Part shown: piece by piece, positions 7,068 to 15,544 of the stretch
Layout: each line of letters begins with the position of its first letter
Numbering within the stretch: the first letter of the stretch is position 1
Assembly: GCA_024762655.1 (NCBI GenBank)
Contig: JANTHB010000032.1
Span: forward strand, 1 to 37,363
Length of the DNA stretch: 37,363 bases
Direction: 5' to 3'
Origin: Bacteroidales bacterium
Lineage (GTDB): Bacteria > Bacteroidota > Bacteroidia > Bacteroidales > VadinHA17
Program-made: the position numbers and the translations under genes
Notes under the pieces: model-generated
Told to the model about the DNA's origin: nothing
The model's database searches: none
Seen by the model: only the letters and a program-made list of their open reading frames with translations

Positions 7068-7733
7068 ATGGATAAAATAAAAAGAATATATGTTTGGGAG
7101 ATCCCCGTCAGGTTTTATCACTGGCTCAACATGTTCTGCATCATCGTGCTGGTGATTACGGGATATTTCATCGGAAGCCCTCCCGCCATCCAACATGGCG
7201 CCGAAGCGTATTTCAATTACTGGTTCGGTATTAACCGGTTTATTCATTTTCTCTTTGCCTATATTTTCTTTTTCAACTTCCTGTTACGAATATACTGGGC
7301 TTTTGCAGGAAATGAATTTTCCAGATGGAACAATTTCCTGCCGCTGAAAAAAAGCCAGTGGAAAGAAGTCATCGAAGTGTTAAAAGTGGATATCTTACAG
7401 CTCAGGACCTGGTCTTTTGAATCCAGGGGACACAATGCGCTGGCCAGCGCCACCTATTTCATCATGTTTCTGGCTTTTCTGCTTCAGTGTCTGACCGGTT
7501 TCGGCATGTACGCAGCCATGAGCACTTCCTGGTTTCCCAGGCTGTTTGCCTGGTTTATTCCGTTGGTCGGCGGCGACATGGCAGCCCGGCATATCCATCA
7601 TATTCTAATGTGGGTTTTCATTCTTTTTGCCATCGTCCACGTTTACCTGGTGTACTACCATGATTACGTAGAACGCACAGGAGAAGCTTCTTCCATGATC
7701 AGCGGCTGGAAATTTGTAAACAACAAAGATTAG
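7068..7733 (+). CDS. hyaC: Hydrogenase cytochrome b subunit
   Basis: This membrane-bound di-heme cytochrome b of 221 residues passes electrons from the hydrogenase small subunit to the quinone pool. It has four hydrophobic segments (about 17-36, 55-79, 128-150 and 176-198). Candidate heme ligands include His18, His60, His177 or His178, and His191. The motif RFYHWLN near the start and HIHHILMW before the last segment are typical of HyaC/HupC. It follows hyaB after 80 bases and ends the operon. Its TAG stop overlaps the stop of the convergent recN by 4 bases, with no terminator hairpin between them. Confidence 0.95.
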   Translation: MDKIKRIYVWEIPVRFYHWLNMFCIIVLVITGYFIGSPPAIQHGAEAYFNYWFGINRFIHFLFAYIFFFNFLLRIYWAFAGNEFSRWNNFLPLKKSQWKEVIEVLKVDILQLRTWSFESRGHNALASATYFIMFLAFLLQCLTGFGMYAAMSTSWFPRLFAWFIPLVGGDMAARHIHHILMWVFILFAIVHVYLVYYHDYVERTGEASSMISGWKFVNNKD

Positions 7734-9406
7734 TTGGAGCCGGCGTTTCCGGAGATTTTGAGCAGTTCGCGGGCATTCTGGTAAGCCGCTTCCGAAAGTT
7801 CCCGGCCGCTGAGCAATTTGGCGATCTCGGTGATTCGTTCCTCGGGGGTAAGTTTTTTTACCTGTGTCCGCGTCTTTCCGTTCGCATCCGTTTTATACAC
7901 CAGATAATGTTCTTTTCCCTTGCTGGCGATCTGGGGGAGATGCGTGATATTCACCACCTGCATCTTTTCGCCCATGCGGGCAATGATTTGCCCCACCCTG
8001 TCGGCGATATCTCCGGACACGCCCGTATCTATTTCGTCAAAGATGATCGTAGGCAATCCCACGCTCTCGGTCAGCAAGGATTTAAGACTCAGCATCAGCC
8101 GTGACAGTTCTCCTCCGGAAGCAATCTTCCCGATCTCCTGCACGGAAGCCTGTGTATTGGCCGAAAACAGAAATGACACCTGGTCGAAACCATAGGGTCC
8201 CGGCTCAGGATTGTCTGTGATCTCTATATGAAAACGAGCCGCGGGGATACCCAATTCCCGTAACAATCCCACCACCGCTTTTTCTATCTCCTCCCTTGCC
8301 GATCTGCGGATTTCCGTAAGCTCTTTGCCCAAAGCCCATAACTTTTCGCGTGCAGCAGCCAGCTGACTTTCAGCCCTGGCCAGTTCCTCATCATAGGACC
8401 CGATACGGGCAATCTTTTCATCCAGATCATTGCGAATCGCAAGCAAGCCGGCAACCGTTTTCACCCGATGCTTATCCTCCAGATGATATATCAGGTTTAA
8501 ACGCTCCCTGACCTGTTCCATGCGGCCGGGTTCATACTCTATATCGTTGCCTTTCACTTCCAGCTCGCCTGCCAGATCTTTCAGGTCAATATAGGCAGTT
8601 TCCAGTCTCTCCACGTAATCTCCCACCTCAGGCAGATAATTCCGGATGCGTTGTAGCGTATGCACCACATCCTTCAGTTTCACCACCACCGCCTGCTCGT
8701 TTTCCTGTAAAACAGTCCAGGCATAAAGCAAAGCATTCTTAATTTCTTCGGCATGCGATAAGACTTCCATCTCACCCTCCAGCCGTTCCTGTTCATCGTC
8801 GTGCAGATCCGCCTTATCCAGTTCCTCAAACTGAAATTGAAGATAATCCAGGTCGGCGCCTGCCTGACGGGCCAGCTCCCGAAGTTCGGAAAAAACCTGT
8901 TTGCTGTGCTGATAATCTTTATAGGCCCGTTGATATGCCCCGGTAAGATCCTGCCGATGTGTGAAGGCATCCAGTACCTGCAGTTGAAAGACATTGGATC
9001 CCAGCAGGATGTTTTGATGCTGTGAATGAATATCAATGAGACTGCTGCCCAGACGCTGCAAGACAGGAAGATTTACGGGAGTATCATTGATAAATGCCCT
9101 GGACCTCCCCGACGGGCTCATCTCTCTACGGACTGTGGTCAACGCTTCATAATCCAGATCATGTGCGTTAAAAAAATCTTCCAGGTGATAGTTGCTCACA
9201 TCAAAAACCGCCTCTACGATACACTTCTTATCTTTGTTCATCAACACGGAGGTGTCCGCTCTCTTTCCGGTGATCAGGTCAATAGCCCCCAAAATGATGG
9301 ATTTGCCTGCACCTGTTTCTCCGGAAATAATAGTCAGTCCCGGACCAAAATCCATTTCCAGCTCCTCTATCAATGCATAATTCCGGATCAATAATGACTT
9401 TAACAT
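7730..9406 (-). CDS. recN: DNA repair protein RecN
   Basis: This SMC-like ATPase of 558 residues takes part in repair of double-strand breaks. Walker A is GETGAGKS (29-36). A long coiled-coil region occupies the middle (about 155-370). The ABC signature ASGGELSRLML and Walker B IIFDEIDTGVSG follow in the C-terminal half, then the D-loop region. Length is normal (550-570). It is the last gene of the bamD-rpoZ-coaBC-porD-recN run, 58 bases after porD. The ATG start precedes the conserved MLKSLLIRNYALIE beginning of the family. Confidence 0.97.
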   Translation of the reverse strand: MLKSLLIRNYALIEELEMDFGPGLTIISGETGAGKSIILGAIDLITGKRADTSVLMNKDKKCIVEAVFDVSNYHLEDFFNAHDLDYEALTTVRREMSPSGRSRAFINDTPVNLPVLQRLGSSLIDIHSQHQNILLGSNVFQLQVLDAFTHRQDLTGAYQRAYKDYQHSKQVFSELRELARQAGADLDYLQFQFEELDKADLHDDEQERLEGEMEVLSHAEEIKNALLYAWTVLQENEQAVVVKLKDVVHTLQRIRNYLPEVGDYVERLETAYIDLKDLAGELEVKGNDIEYEPGRMEQVRERLNLIYHLEDKHRVKTVAGLLAIRNDLDEKIARIGSYDEELARAESQLAAAREKLWALGKELTEIRRSAREEIEKAVVGLLRELGIPAARFHIEITDNPEPGPYGFDQVSFLFSANTQASVQEIGKIASGGELSRLMLSLKSLLTESVGLPTIIFDEIDTGVSGDIADRVGQIIARMGEKMQVVNITHLPQIASKGKEHYLVYKTDANGKTRTQVKKLTPEERITEIAKLLSGRELSEAAYQNARELLKISGNAGSN

Positions 9407-9464
9407 ACGCCTTGCAGGAAATTGAGACAGGTAAAACTAATGAAAATATTCCGGAATAGAAAGG

Positions 9465-10412
9465 TTATTGTCCTTTCAGCATCTTGTCGTACTTCTGGCT
9501 GTTGGCAGGGTCGATTTCTTTCATAATCACGGAAACCCGCGTTCTTTCATCCGGAAAAGACTTGGAAAAGATATTGACGATCTCATCCCGTTTTGCATCC
9601 AGCACCAGCGTCAGGAAAAGCATGTACGGATCGGGTTTAGCCCGGTACACTTTCTGCAACAGTTTAAGGCTGTTGGCTATCTCGGCACGTCCCGTATTCA
9701 GATCACTCTCCATCACGTCCAGGCCCAGACGATGATAACGGTAAATAAATTCCCGCACCGGTGCGTACTTGCTATCCAGAATATTTTGGATCAGCCAGTA
9801 CCGGTTTTTATTGCGCGAGCCGGAAAAAGGTTTCCACCCGGGTTCCACCGCATTCTGCGCATTGTTAACAATCTGTTCCGCCTTCTGAAAATACGGGGTA
9901 CCCCCGTTCAGAGAAAACGAATCATAATCCAGCCCAATGATAATATAGGCATAATAAGCCAGCACGGAGGTCAGGTTATTCAGAAAGCTGGACTCATTGA
10001 ACTCCAGCGGCTGGAATTCGACATAGGTAAACATAAAATCGTTATCCAGAAAATTGAACATTGTGGTGTTGTAGGTCGTATTGAAAACCGGTCTTCTGGA
10101 TTGTATCTGGATGGTACCTTTGAACTGATCGGAAGAGATCTGTTCCGTAAGATTTATCAGCATGGTGCATTCGATGCGTTCATTCACATCAAATACATTG
10201 TTGGTCCATACCGTATTATTCATAAATTCATAGACCGCCTGTTGCAGGGTTTTGAATTTCTCCTGATAAGACCCTTGTATTTTCTGGGCGGAGATGGACA
10301 CATTACAGTGGAGTTCCTGTCCGTAGGTACCGGGAAGTTTCAGGAATAACATCACGACCAGAATACCAGGGAAGAACCACCGACGTATTCCTTTTTGTGG
10401 AGGTCTGTCCAT
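9465..10412 (-). CDS. porD: Type IX secretion system protein PorD (DUF4835 family)
   Basis: This 315-residue periplasmic or outer-membrane-associated protein belongs to the DUF4835 family, of which PorD, linked to type IX secretion, is the named member. A signal peptide covers about residues 10-31, ending near GTYGQ before ELHCNVSI. The body has the family's features: an early ELxCxV motif, YNTTMFNFLDNDF near 115-127, a YYAYIIIGLDYDSF segment near 153-166 and GGTPYFQKA after it. Its start overlaps the coaBC stop by one base (TGATG), so the two are translationally coupled. Placement between coaBC and recN agrees with what I recall from other Bacteroidota. The exact role of PorD in type IX secretion is poorly known. 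Confidence 0.88.
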   Translation of the reverse strand: MDRPPQKGIRRWFFPGILVVMLFLKLPGTYGQELHCNVSISAQKIQGSYQEKFKTLQQAVYEFMNNTVWTNNVFDVNERIECTMLINLTEQISSDQFKGTIQIQSRRPVFNTTYNTTMFNFLDNDFMFTYVEFQPLEFNESSFLNNLTSVLAYYAYIIIGLDYDSFSLNGGTPYFQKAEQIVNNAQNAVEPGWKPFSGSRNKNRYWLIQNILDSKYAPVREFIYRYHRLGLDVMESDLNTGRAEIANSLKLLQKVYRAKPDPYMLFLTLVLDAKRDEIVNIFSKSFPDERTRVSVIMKEIDPANSQKYDKMLKGQ

Positions 10413-11623
10413 CAGAGGAACTTTTGCTGAATAAAATTAAGTATATCCTGCGCAACCTCTGTTTTCGATTTCAGCGGATATTCCTTTTGGTTGCCGGATT
10501 TATCAATGATCGTAATTTTGTTGGTATCGTATCCGAAACCGGCACCTTCGTCGCGCAGAGAGTTCAACACGATATAGTTCAGGTTCTTTTTTCTGATTTT
10601 CGATAAGGCATTCTCCACCTCATTTTCCGACTCCAGGGCAAAGCCTACCAACATCTGGTCATTGGTTTTTATCTTTCCCAGTTCCGCAGCGATATCTATT
10701 GTCGGCTTCAGTTGTATGACCAGTTTGTCTTTGTCTCTTTTCAATTTCTGCCCGTAGGTTTCTACCGGTGTAAAATCGGCCACAGCGGCAGCCAGGATCG
10801 CCACATCACTGTCGGGAAAAACCCTGAGACTTTCCCGGTACATGTCTTCAGCCGAAACCACCGGGACAACTTTCACCTTATGCGGAATCCTGCCATAGGT
10901 CCCCGGTCCGAGGACCAGGGTCACCTCAGCACCCATCTGTACCGCTTTTTCAGCCAGGGCAATACCCATCTTTCCCGAAGAGCGGTTCCCTATATATCTG
11001 ACCGGGTCGATGGCTTCATACGTAGGACCGGCCGTAATCAATATCTTTTTTCCGGCCAGTTTGGTTCTTTTCTTCGGGTGGAGAGCGAGAAAGCTTTTCA
11101 GCTCCAGGACAATCTCTTCGGGTTCCATCATTCTGCCGGCGCCTTCCAGGCCGCTGGCCAGCTCGCCCTCGGGAGACTCCAGGATATGCACTCCTCTTTT
11201 TTTCAGAAGATCCAGATTTTCCCGGGTAGCTGCATGGTTATACATATCCATGTCCATCGCCGGGGAGATCATTACCGGGCAGCGGGCCGAAAGATAGGTC
11301 GTCAGCAAGAAGTTATCCGCGACACCCTGTGCCATCTTGGCAATGGTGTTGGCGGAAACAGGTGCAATAAGCAACAGGTCGGCCCATAACCCGAAATCAA
11401 TATGGCTATACCACTTGCCCGTTTCCGGGTTGAACGGTTCACAATAGATCCGGTTGCGTGACAACACGGCCAGGGTAAGCGGCGTAATAAAATCCCTGGA
11501 TGAAGGGGTCATGATCACTTTCACATCCGCCCGCTCCTTTTTCAGCAAACGGACCAGGTAAGCAGCCTTGTAAGCGGCAATGCTACCGGTTACACCCAAG
11601 ATGATCTTTTTCCCCTTCAACAT
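10412..11623 (-). CDS. coaBC: Bifunctional phosphopantothenoylcysteine decarboxylase / phosphopantothenate-cysteine ligase
   Basis: This 403-residue enzyme carries out two successive steps of coenzyme A synthesis: it joins phosphopantothenate to cysteine (CoaB) and decarboxylates the product (CoaC). The N-terminal flavoprotein half (1-180) begins GVTGSIAAYKAAYLVRLL. It has the catalytic-histidine segment SHIDFGLWAD, the FMN loop PVSANTIAKMA and the substrate clamp PAMDMDMY. The C-terminal half (about 185-400) begins KKILITAGPTYEAIDPVR and has NRSSGKMG, the nucleotide-binding start of CoaB. Length is normal. It lies 14 bases after rpoZ, an arrangement seen in many bacteria. Confidence 0.97.
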   Translation of the reverse strand: MLKGKKIILGVTGSIAAYKAAYLVRLLKKERADVKVIMTPSSRDFITPLTLAVLSRNRIYCEPFNPETGKWYSHIDFGLWADLLLIAPVSANTIAKMAQGVADNFLLTTYLSARCPVMISPAMDMDMYNHAATRENLDLLKKRGVHILESPEGELASGLEGAGRMMEPEEIVLELKSFLALHPKKRTKLAGKKILITAGPTYEAIDPVRYIGNRSSGKMGIALAEKAVQMGAEVTLVLGPGTYGRIPHKVKVVPVVSAEDMYRESLRVFPDSDVAILAAAVADFTPVETYGQKLKRDKDKLVIQLKPTIDIAAELGKIKTNDQMLVGFALESENEVENALSKIRKKNLNYIVLNSLRDEGAGFGYDTNKITIIDKSGNQKEYPLKSKTEVAQDILNFIQQKFL

Positions 11624-11637
11624 AATAAAAGATATTT

Positions 11638-11970
11638 TTATGACTCGTCCGGAAGCTCTTCAACATACCGGTAATAGATCTTCCCTTCCTTAAATTCCTC
11701 AAGAGCAATAGACGTGGGCTTCGGAAGACGTTCATAAAATTTCGAGATCTCGATTTGTTCTTTGTTTTCCATCACCTCTTCCAGATTGTCCGTATAAAAA
11801 GAGAACTCTTCCAGTTTCTTGTTCAGTTCCTGTTTCAGATCCAGGGCAATCTGATTGGCCCGGCGGGAGCAGATAACCACGGTTTCATAAATGTTCCCCG
11901 TTTCCTGATCGAGATTGTTAATGTCCTGAGTGACCGTCGTTACCGGTGCTTTGGTTCTTTTGTAATCCAT
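11638..11970 (-). CDS. rpoZ: RNA polymerase omega subunit (Rpb6-like, Bacteroidota form)
   Basis: This 110-residue protein matches the Bacteroidota form of omega/Rpb6, which supports assembly of RNA polymerase. The conserved core lies at about residues 25-50, with NIYETVVICSRRANQIALDL corresponding to the omega segment that contacts the beta-prime subunit. The C-terminal part ends with KPTSIALEEFKEGKIYYRY, in which the short IALEEF motif is typical of omega. It sits between bamD (35 bases upstream) and coaBC. The leader contains two direct copies of TTTTACG on the plus strand, without a clear meaning. Confidence 0.9.
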   Translation of the reverse strand: MDYKRTKAPVTTVTQDINNLDQETGNIYETVVICSRRANQIALDLKQELNKKLEEFSFYTDNLEEVMENKEQIEISKFYERLPKPTSIALEEFKEGKIYYRYVEELPDES

Positions 11971-12005
11971 ACTATTTTAATTTTACGTTTTTACGTTTTT
12001 CCTGG

Positions 12006-12815
12006 TTATTTTACACTTAAATAATTATTGCAACTACTGTATATTTTCCTGGCTTCCTTTATAAACCGGCTTTTGGGAAACTCATCTATAAAAGAATAAT
12101 AGTCATCCACGGTTTCCTGGAATCTCTCCGGTTGTTTTGCCCGCACGCTGTTCTCAGCATACAGATATTTTGACTTCAGTCTGAGGAACATAAGCTCTTC
12201 CCTGAATTTGGTATCCGGAAAATCCTCAAGGCTGTTACTCAGAGCTACAATGGCAGCCTTGTATTGTTCCAGTCTGAAATATAATTTGGCTGACAAATAA
12301 GATTTTTCCGCCAGCTTTTCCTGTAATTCCTTCGACAGCTTGTCACACTGCTCATTGTATTTGCTGGCGGGGAATTTGGTTTTATGCAAGGCAAAAGCAT
12401 TCAGCGCATTATACGTATTGGTCTGATCCAGTTCGGGCCGCGGGGACAGTTTATAGTAACAATAGCCCATCAGAAAATCAGCATCGTCCGCGTGTTCACT
12501 GGTAAGATAGGTTTTGACAAACGTTTCAAAATAGTGGCCGGCCATCACAAAATCTCCTATTTCATAATAACATTTTGCATGGAGATAATCCAGTTCCTCC
12601 GACTTTGTAGTACCCCTGTAATGCGGCAGGATCTTTTCAATTAAGCTGGCTGCCTGCGTGTATTTACCATTGGCATAATATTCTTTCACCTTGCTGTAGA
12701 TCAGCTCATTGTCCTGACTTTTCATGAGTTTGTCAAACTCACCACAGGAAGATAACACCAGAAAAGTACTGATAATAAATAATGAAAAGTAGATCCTGAT
12801 ATTTCGTACAGCCAT
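12006..12815 (-). CDS. bamD: Outer membrane assembly lipoprotein BamD
   Basis: This 269-residue lipoprotein belongs to the BAM complex that inserts beta-barrel proteins into the outer membrane. The signal has a lipobox LSSC with the lipidated residue Cys24. The mature part is made of TPR-type helical repeats, for example the ones at about 38-66, 74-102 and 108-135. The segment DADFLMGYCYYKLSPRPELDQT is a typical BamD region and is followed by the characteristic FALHKTKFPASKYN. It is the first gene of a five-gene operon, with a TAnnTTTG -7 box about 60 bases upstream of its ATG. Confidence 0.93.
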   Translation of the reverse strand: MAVRNIRIYFSLFIISTFLVLSSCGEFDKLMKSQDNELIYSKVKEYYANGKYTQAASLIEKILPHYRGTTKSEELDYLHAKCYYEIGDFVMAGHYFETFVKTYLTSEHADDADFLMGYCYYKLSPRPELDQTNTYNALNAFALHKTKFPASKYNEQCDKLSKELQEKLAEKSYLSAKLYFRLEQYKAAIVALSNSLEDFPDTKFREELMFLRLKSKYLYAENSVRAKQPERFQETVDDYYSFIDEFPKSRFIKEARKIYSSCNNYLSVK

Positions 12816-12875
12816 TTCCCCGTTGTCGTTTTATACCTTCTTTTGGTTCAGATATGTTCTGAAAAAAGAAACGTG

Positions 12876-12883
12876 CAAAATTA
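12876..12883 (-). promoter_or_regulatory. Bacteroidota -7 box of the bamD-recN operon
   Basis: On the minus strand the octamer is TAATTTTG, an exact TAnnTTTG. The predicted transcript start near 12869 gives a leader of about 54 bases to the bamD ATG. No clean -33 TTTG was found at the usual spacing. Confidence 0.5.
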
Positions 12884-12965
12884 ATGAATATTTTTTAACC
12901 GTCATCTTTTTGACTCAAATAACATACCAAAAGGTTTTTCTTTTTTATCTGATAAATAAAAAAAC

Positions 12966-12973
12966 TACATTTG
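12966..12973 (+). promoter_or_regulatory. Bacteroidota -7 box of the alpha-oxoamine synthase gene
   Basis: TACATTTG is an exact TAnnTTTG. A T-rich stretch lies at the -33 position (TTTT instead of TTTG). The predicted start near 12980 precedes the GTG start at 13005 by about 25 bases and supports that start codon. Confidence 0.55.
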
Positions 12974-13004
12974 CAAAAATTCTCAAACCTAAAAAATTAA
13001 CATC

Positions 13005-14252
13005 GTGGATCTTTTCGATAAATTAAACATTGACAACACATCTCTCGGTCAGTATCATGAAATGGCCGACGGGTATCAGATGTTTCCCAAGCTGGAAGGG
13101 GAAATACAGCCCTGGATGAAATTCAGGGGAAAGGAAGTGCTTACCTGGAGTCTCAATAATTACATAGGTCTGGCCAACCATCCTGAGGTGCGTAAGGCTG
13201 ATGCCGAGGCTGCCAAAGAATGGGGTCTGGCTTATCCCATGGGTGCACGTATGATGTCAGGGCACACAACGATGCACGAAAAACTGGAGGAACAACTGGC
13301 TGCTTTCGTAAACAAGGAAAGCGCTTATCTTCTTAATTACGGTTACCAGGGGATGCTTTCCATCATCGATTCTATGGTAGACCGGAAAGATGTAATCGTT
13401 TATGACTCCGAGTCGCATGCCTGTATCCTTGACGGTCTGCGTCTGCATATGGGGAAACGTTTTGTTTTCCAGCACAATGACATGGAAAACCTGGAAAGAC
13501 AATTAAAACGTGCTACACGGCTTACCAAGATCTCCGGAGGCGGCATTCTGGTAATCACCGAGGGAGTCTTCGGCATGGCCGGCGATCTGGGACATGTCCA
13601 TGAAATCGTCCAGCTGAAAAAGGATTATAGTTTCCGCCTGCTGGTGGATGATGCCCACGGTTTCGGCACCATGGGACCGGAAGGGGCTGGCACGGGAACA
13701 CATTACGGTGTTCAGGATGATATCGATGTTTACTTTGCTACGTTCGCTAAGGCCATGGCCGGTATCGGCGGTTTTGTGGCCGGTAAAAAGGACGTGATCA
13801 CCTACCTGCGTTTTAACATGCGCTCCCAGATCTTTGCCAAGTCTCTGCCCATGCCCATGGTTGTAGGCGCTATGAAAAGACTAGAACTTCTTAAGACCCA
13901 CCCCGAACTGCGCGAAAACCTGTGGAAGATCGTTCGTCTCCTGCAAAACGGACTGAAAGATAACGGATTGAACATAGGCCATACAGAGTCTCCGGTTACC
14001 CCGGTGTTTCTGGAAGGTACGCCCATAGAAGCCGCCAATCTTATTGTGGACCTGCGCGAGAATCATAGTATTTTCTGCTCCATGGTTGTTTATCCGGTGG
14101 TTCCCAAAGGGATAATCATGCTGCGGCTAATACCTACCGCCGTGCATACGGAAAAAGATGTTGAAGTAACCCTGCAGGCTTTCAAGGAAATCAAAAATAA
14201 ACTGGACGGAAGGAAATACAACCGCGAGAAAGTGGAGTTTACCCTGAAATAA
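13005..14252 (+). CDS. PLP-dependent alpha-oxoamine synthase (AONS / serine palmitoyltransferase family)
   Basis: This fold-type I PLP enzyme of 415 residues should condense an amino acid with an acyl-CoA. It has His138 (SHAC) for stacking on the cofactor, Asp215 and His218 in DDAHGFG, and the Schiff-base Lys249 in TFAKAMAGIGGF. The alternatives are serine palmitoyltransferase for sphingolipids, 8-amino-7-oxononanoate synthase for biotin, and 2-amino-3-ketobutyrate CoA ligase. Sphingolipid synthesis is plausible in this phylum, but no lipid or biotin gene lies nearby and I cannot decide from the sequence. The start is GTG, supported by the promoter upstream. The N-terminus MDLFDKLN and the middle PMGARMMSGHTTMHEKLE are like those of other Bacteroidota members of this subgroup, as I recall them. 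A strong terminator follows. Confidence 0.88.
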   Translation: MDLFDKLNIDNTSLGQYHEMADGYQMFPKLEGEIQPWMKFRGKEVLTWSLNNYIGLANHPEVRKADAEAAKEWGLAYPMGARMMSGHTTMHEKLEEQLAAFVNKESAYLLNYGYQGMLSIIDSMVDRKDVIVYDSESHACILDGLRLHMGKRFVFQHNDMENLERQLKRATRLTKISGGGILVITEGVFGMAGDLGHVHEIVQLKKDYSFRLLVDDAHGFGTMGPEGAGTGTHYGVQDDIDVYFATFAKAMAGIGGFVAGKKDVITYLRFNMRSQIFAKSLPMPMVVGAMKRLELLKTHPELRENLWKIVRLLQNGLKDNGLNIGHTESPVTPVFLEGTPIEAANLIVDLRENHSIFCSMVVYPVVPKGIIMLRLIPTAVHTEKDVEVTLQAFKEIKNKLDGRKYNREKVEFTLK

Positions 14253-14267
14253 TCAGATCACCCCCTG

Positions 14268-14304
14268 AAAAAAAGGAGTTATGCATCACATAACTCCTTT
14301 TTTT
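14268..14304. terminator. Bidirectional rho-independent terminator
   Basis: A run of seven A, GGAGTTATG, a 5-base loop CATCA, CATAACTCC and a run of seven T form a perfect stem of nine GC/AT pairs plus the A/T tracts. It lies between the convergent oxoamine synthase and trxB genes and can end transcription in both directions. Confidence 0.9.
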
Positions 14305-14322
14305 ATCTCAAAAACCTGCCGG

Positions 14323-15339
14323 TTATTTTGTCTGGGCATATTTCTCAGCCCAGTACCTTTCGGATTCGATGGCAGCCATACATCCTGAACCCGCTGCCGT
14401 GACCGCCTGCCTGTATACTCTGTCCTGAACATCGCCGCAGGCAAAAACCCCTTCTACATTGGTACGTGCCGTGCCGGGAATGGTTTTGATATATCCGATA
14501 TCATCGGTTTCTATATACTCCTGGAAAATATCCGAGTTGGGTTTATGACCGATCGCCAGGAAAAAACCATCAATCTTGATTCTTACTTCTTCCTCCTCGG
14601 GTTTTCCTTTTTTCTTTATCAGCACAGCTCCCTCCACGACGCCTTCCCCAAAGAGGTCTTTGGTATTATGTTCAAAGAGGATCTCAATGTTGGGGGTGTT
14701 CATCACCCGGTGCTGCATGATCTTGGAGGCACGCAGGTGGGGTTTCCGGACAATCATATAAACTTTGCGGGCAAGTCCGGACAGATAGAGGGCTTCTTCA
14801 CAAGCGGTATCTCCGCCCCCGACCACGGCCACGTCTTTCCCTTTGTAGAAAAAACCGTCGCAGGTGGCACAGGCGGACACGCCGCTGCCGGCATATTTCT
14901 TCTCGGCGGGCAGGCCCAGATATTTGGCAGAGGCCCCGGTGGCAATGATAACCGTATCCGCTTCGATCACTTTTTTATCATCAATGGTCACCTTGTGCGG
15001 AATACGGGAAAAATCCACAGTAGTAGCCGAACCCCAGCGGATATCCGTACCGAAACGTTCGGCTTGTTTTTTAAGGTCTTCCATCATGGTCGGTCCGCTG
15101 ATGCCGTCGGGATATCCCGGGAAGTTTTCCACATCTGTCGTAATCGTCAGTTGGCCTCCCGGTTCCATGCCCTGATACAACACCGGCTCCATATTGGCAC
15201 GGGCCGAATAAATGGCAGCCGTATAACCGGCCGGCCCCGACCCTATGATCAGACATTTTACATGCTCTCTCTCTTCTGCCTGTTTTTTCTGTCCGTCGGT
15301 GTTATCATCCAGATTGTCCATGGGTTTAAATAAGTCCAT
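14323..15339 (-). CDS. trxB: Thioredoxin-disulfide reductase
   Basis: This NADPH-dependent flavoprotein of 338 residues keeps thioredoxin reduced. The FAD motif GSGPAGY is at 33-39, the redox-active pair CATC at Cys157 and Cys160, and the NADPH motif GGGDTACEEA at about 174-183. The C-terminal FAD segment GVFACGDVQD is typical. The protein has about 26 residues before the conserved HVKCLIIGSG, an acidic and polar extension (with DNLDDNTDG) longer than usual. A -7 box at 15390-15397 agrees with the upstream start, so I keep it. It is transcribed as a single gene ending at a shared terminator. Confidence 0.95.
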   Translation of the reverse strand: MDLFKPMDNLDDNTDGQKKQAEEREHVKCLIIGSGPAGYTAAIYSARANMEPVLYQGMEPGGQLTITTDVENFPGYPDGISGPTMMEDLKKQAERFGTDIRWGSATTVDFSRIPHKVTIDDKKVIEADTVIIATGASAKYLGLPAEKKYAGSGVSACATCDGFFYKGKDVAVVGGGDTACEEALYLSGLARKVYMIVRKPHLRASKIMQHRVMNTPNIEILFEHNTKDLFGEGVVEGAVLIKKKGKPEEEEVRIKIDGFFLAIGHKPNSDIFQEYIETDDIGYIKTIPGTARTNVEGVFACGDVQDRVYRQAVTAAGSGCMAAIESERYWAEKYAQTK

Positions 15340-15389
15340 AATCTTCTGTTTTTATGTTGTTTTACATTTAGTTTATGTCATTTCCGTCG

Positions 15390-15397
15390 CAAAAATA
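15390..15397 (-). promoter_or_regulatory. Bacteroidota -7 box of trxB
   Basis: On the minus strand the octamer is TATTTTTG, an exact TAnnTTTG, about 50 bases upstream of the trxB ATG. The -33 element is not clear. Confidence 0.5.
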
Positions 15398-15463
15398 CGA
15401 TCTTTTCCGGATAAACTGCCCCCCGGGTTACAATATTCATACCAGATTTTACTCCCTGAAACT

Positions 15464-15494
15464 TTTGCAGATTCCAAAGGGTTGATTATTTTTG
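15464..15494 (+). promoter_or_regulatory. Promoter of tRNA-Pro (TTTG-N19-TATTTTTG)
   Basis: A -33 box TTTG (15464-15467) and a -7 box TATTTTTG (15487-15494) are separated by 19 bases, which fits the Bacteroidota primary promoter consensus in both elements and spacing. The predicted start near 15501 leaves about 44 bases of leader before the mature tRNA. Confidence 0.75.
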
Positions 15495-15544
15495 CAGTCG
15501 CAATGATCGGGAGGCATGCAACGATTACTCCCGATATTACAAAA

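Noticed and set aside
9468-10349. 293-codon plus-strand frame opposite porD
   Set aside because: Antisense shadow of porD with no recognisable features or promoter.
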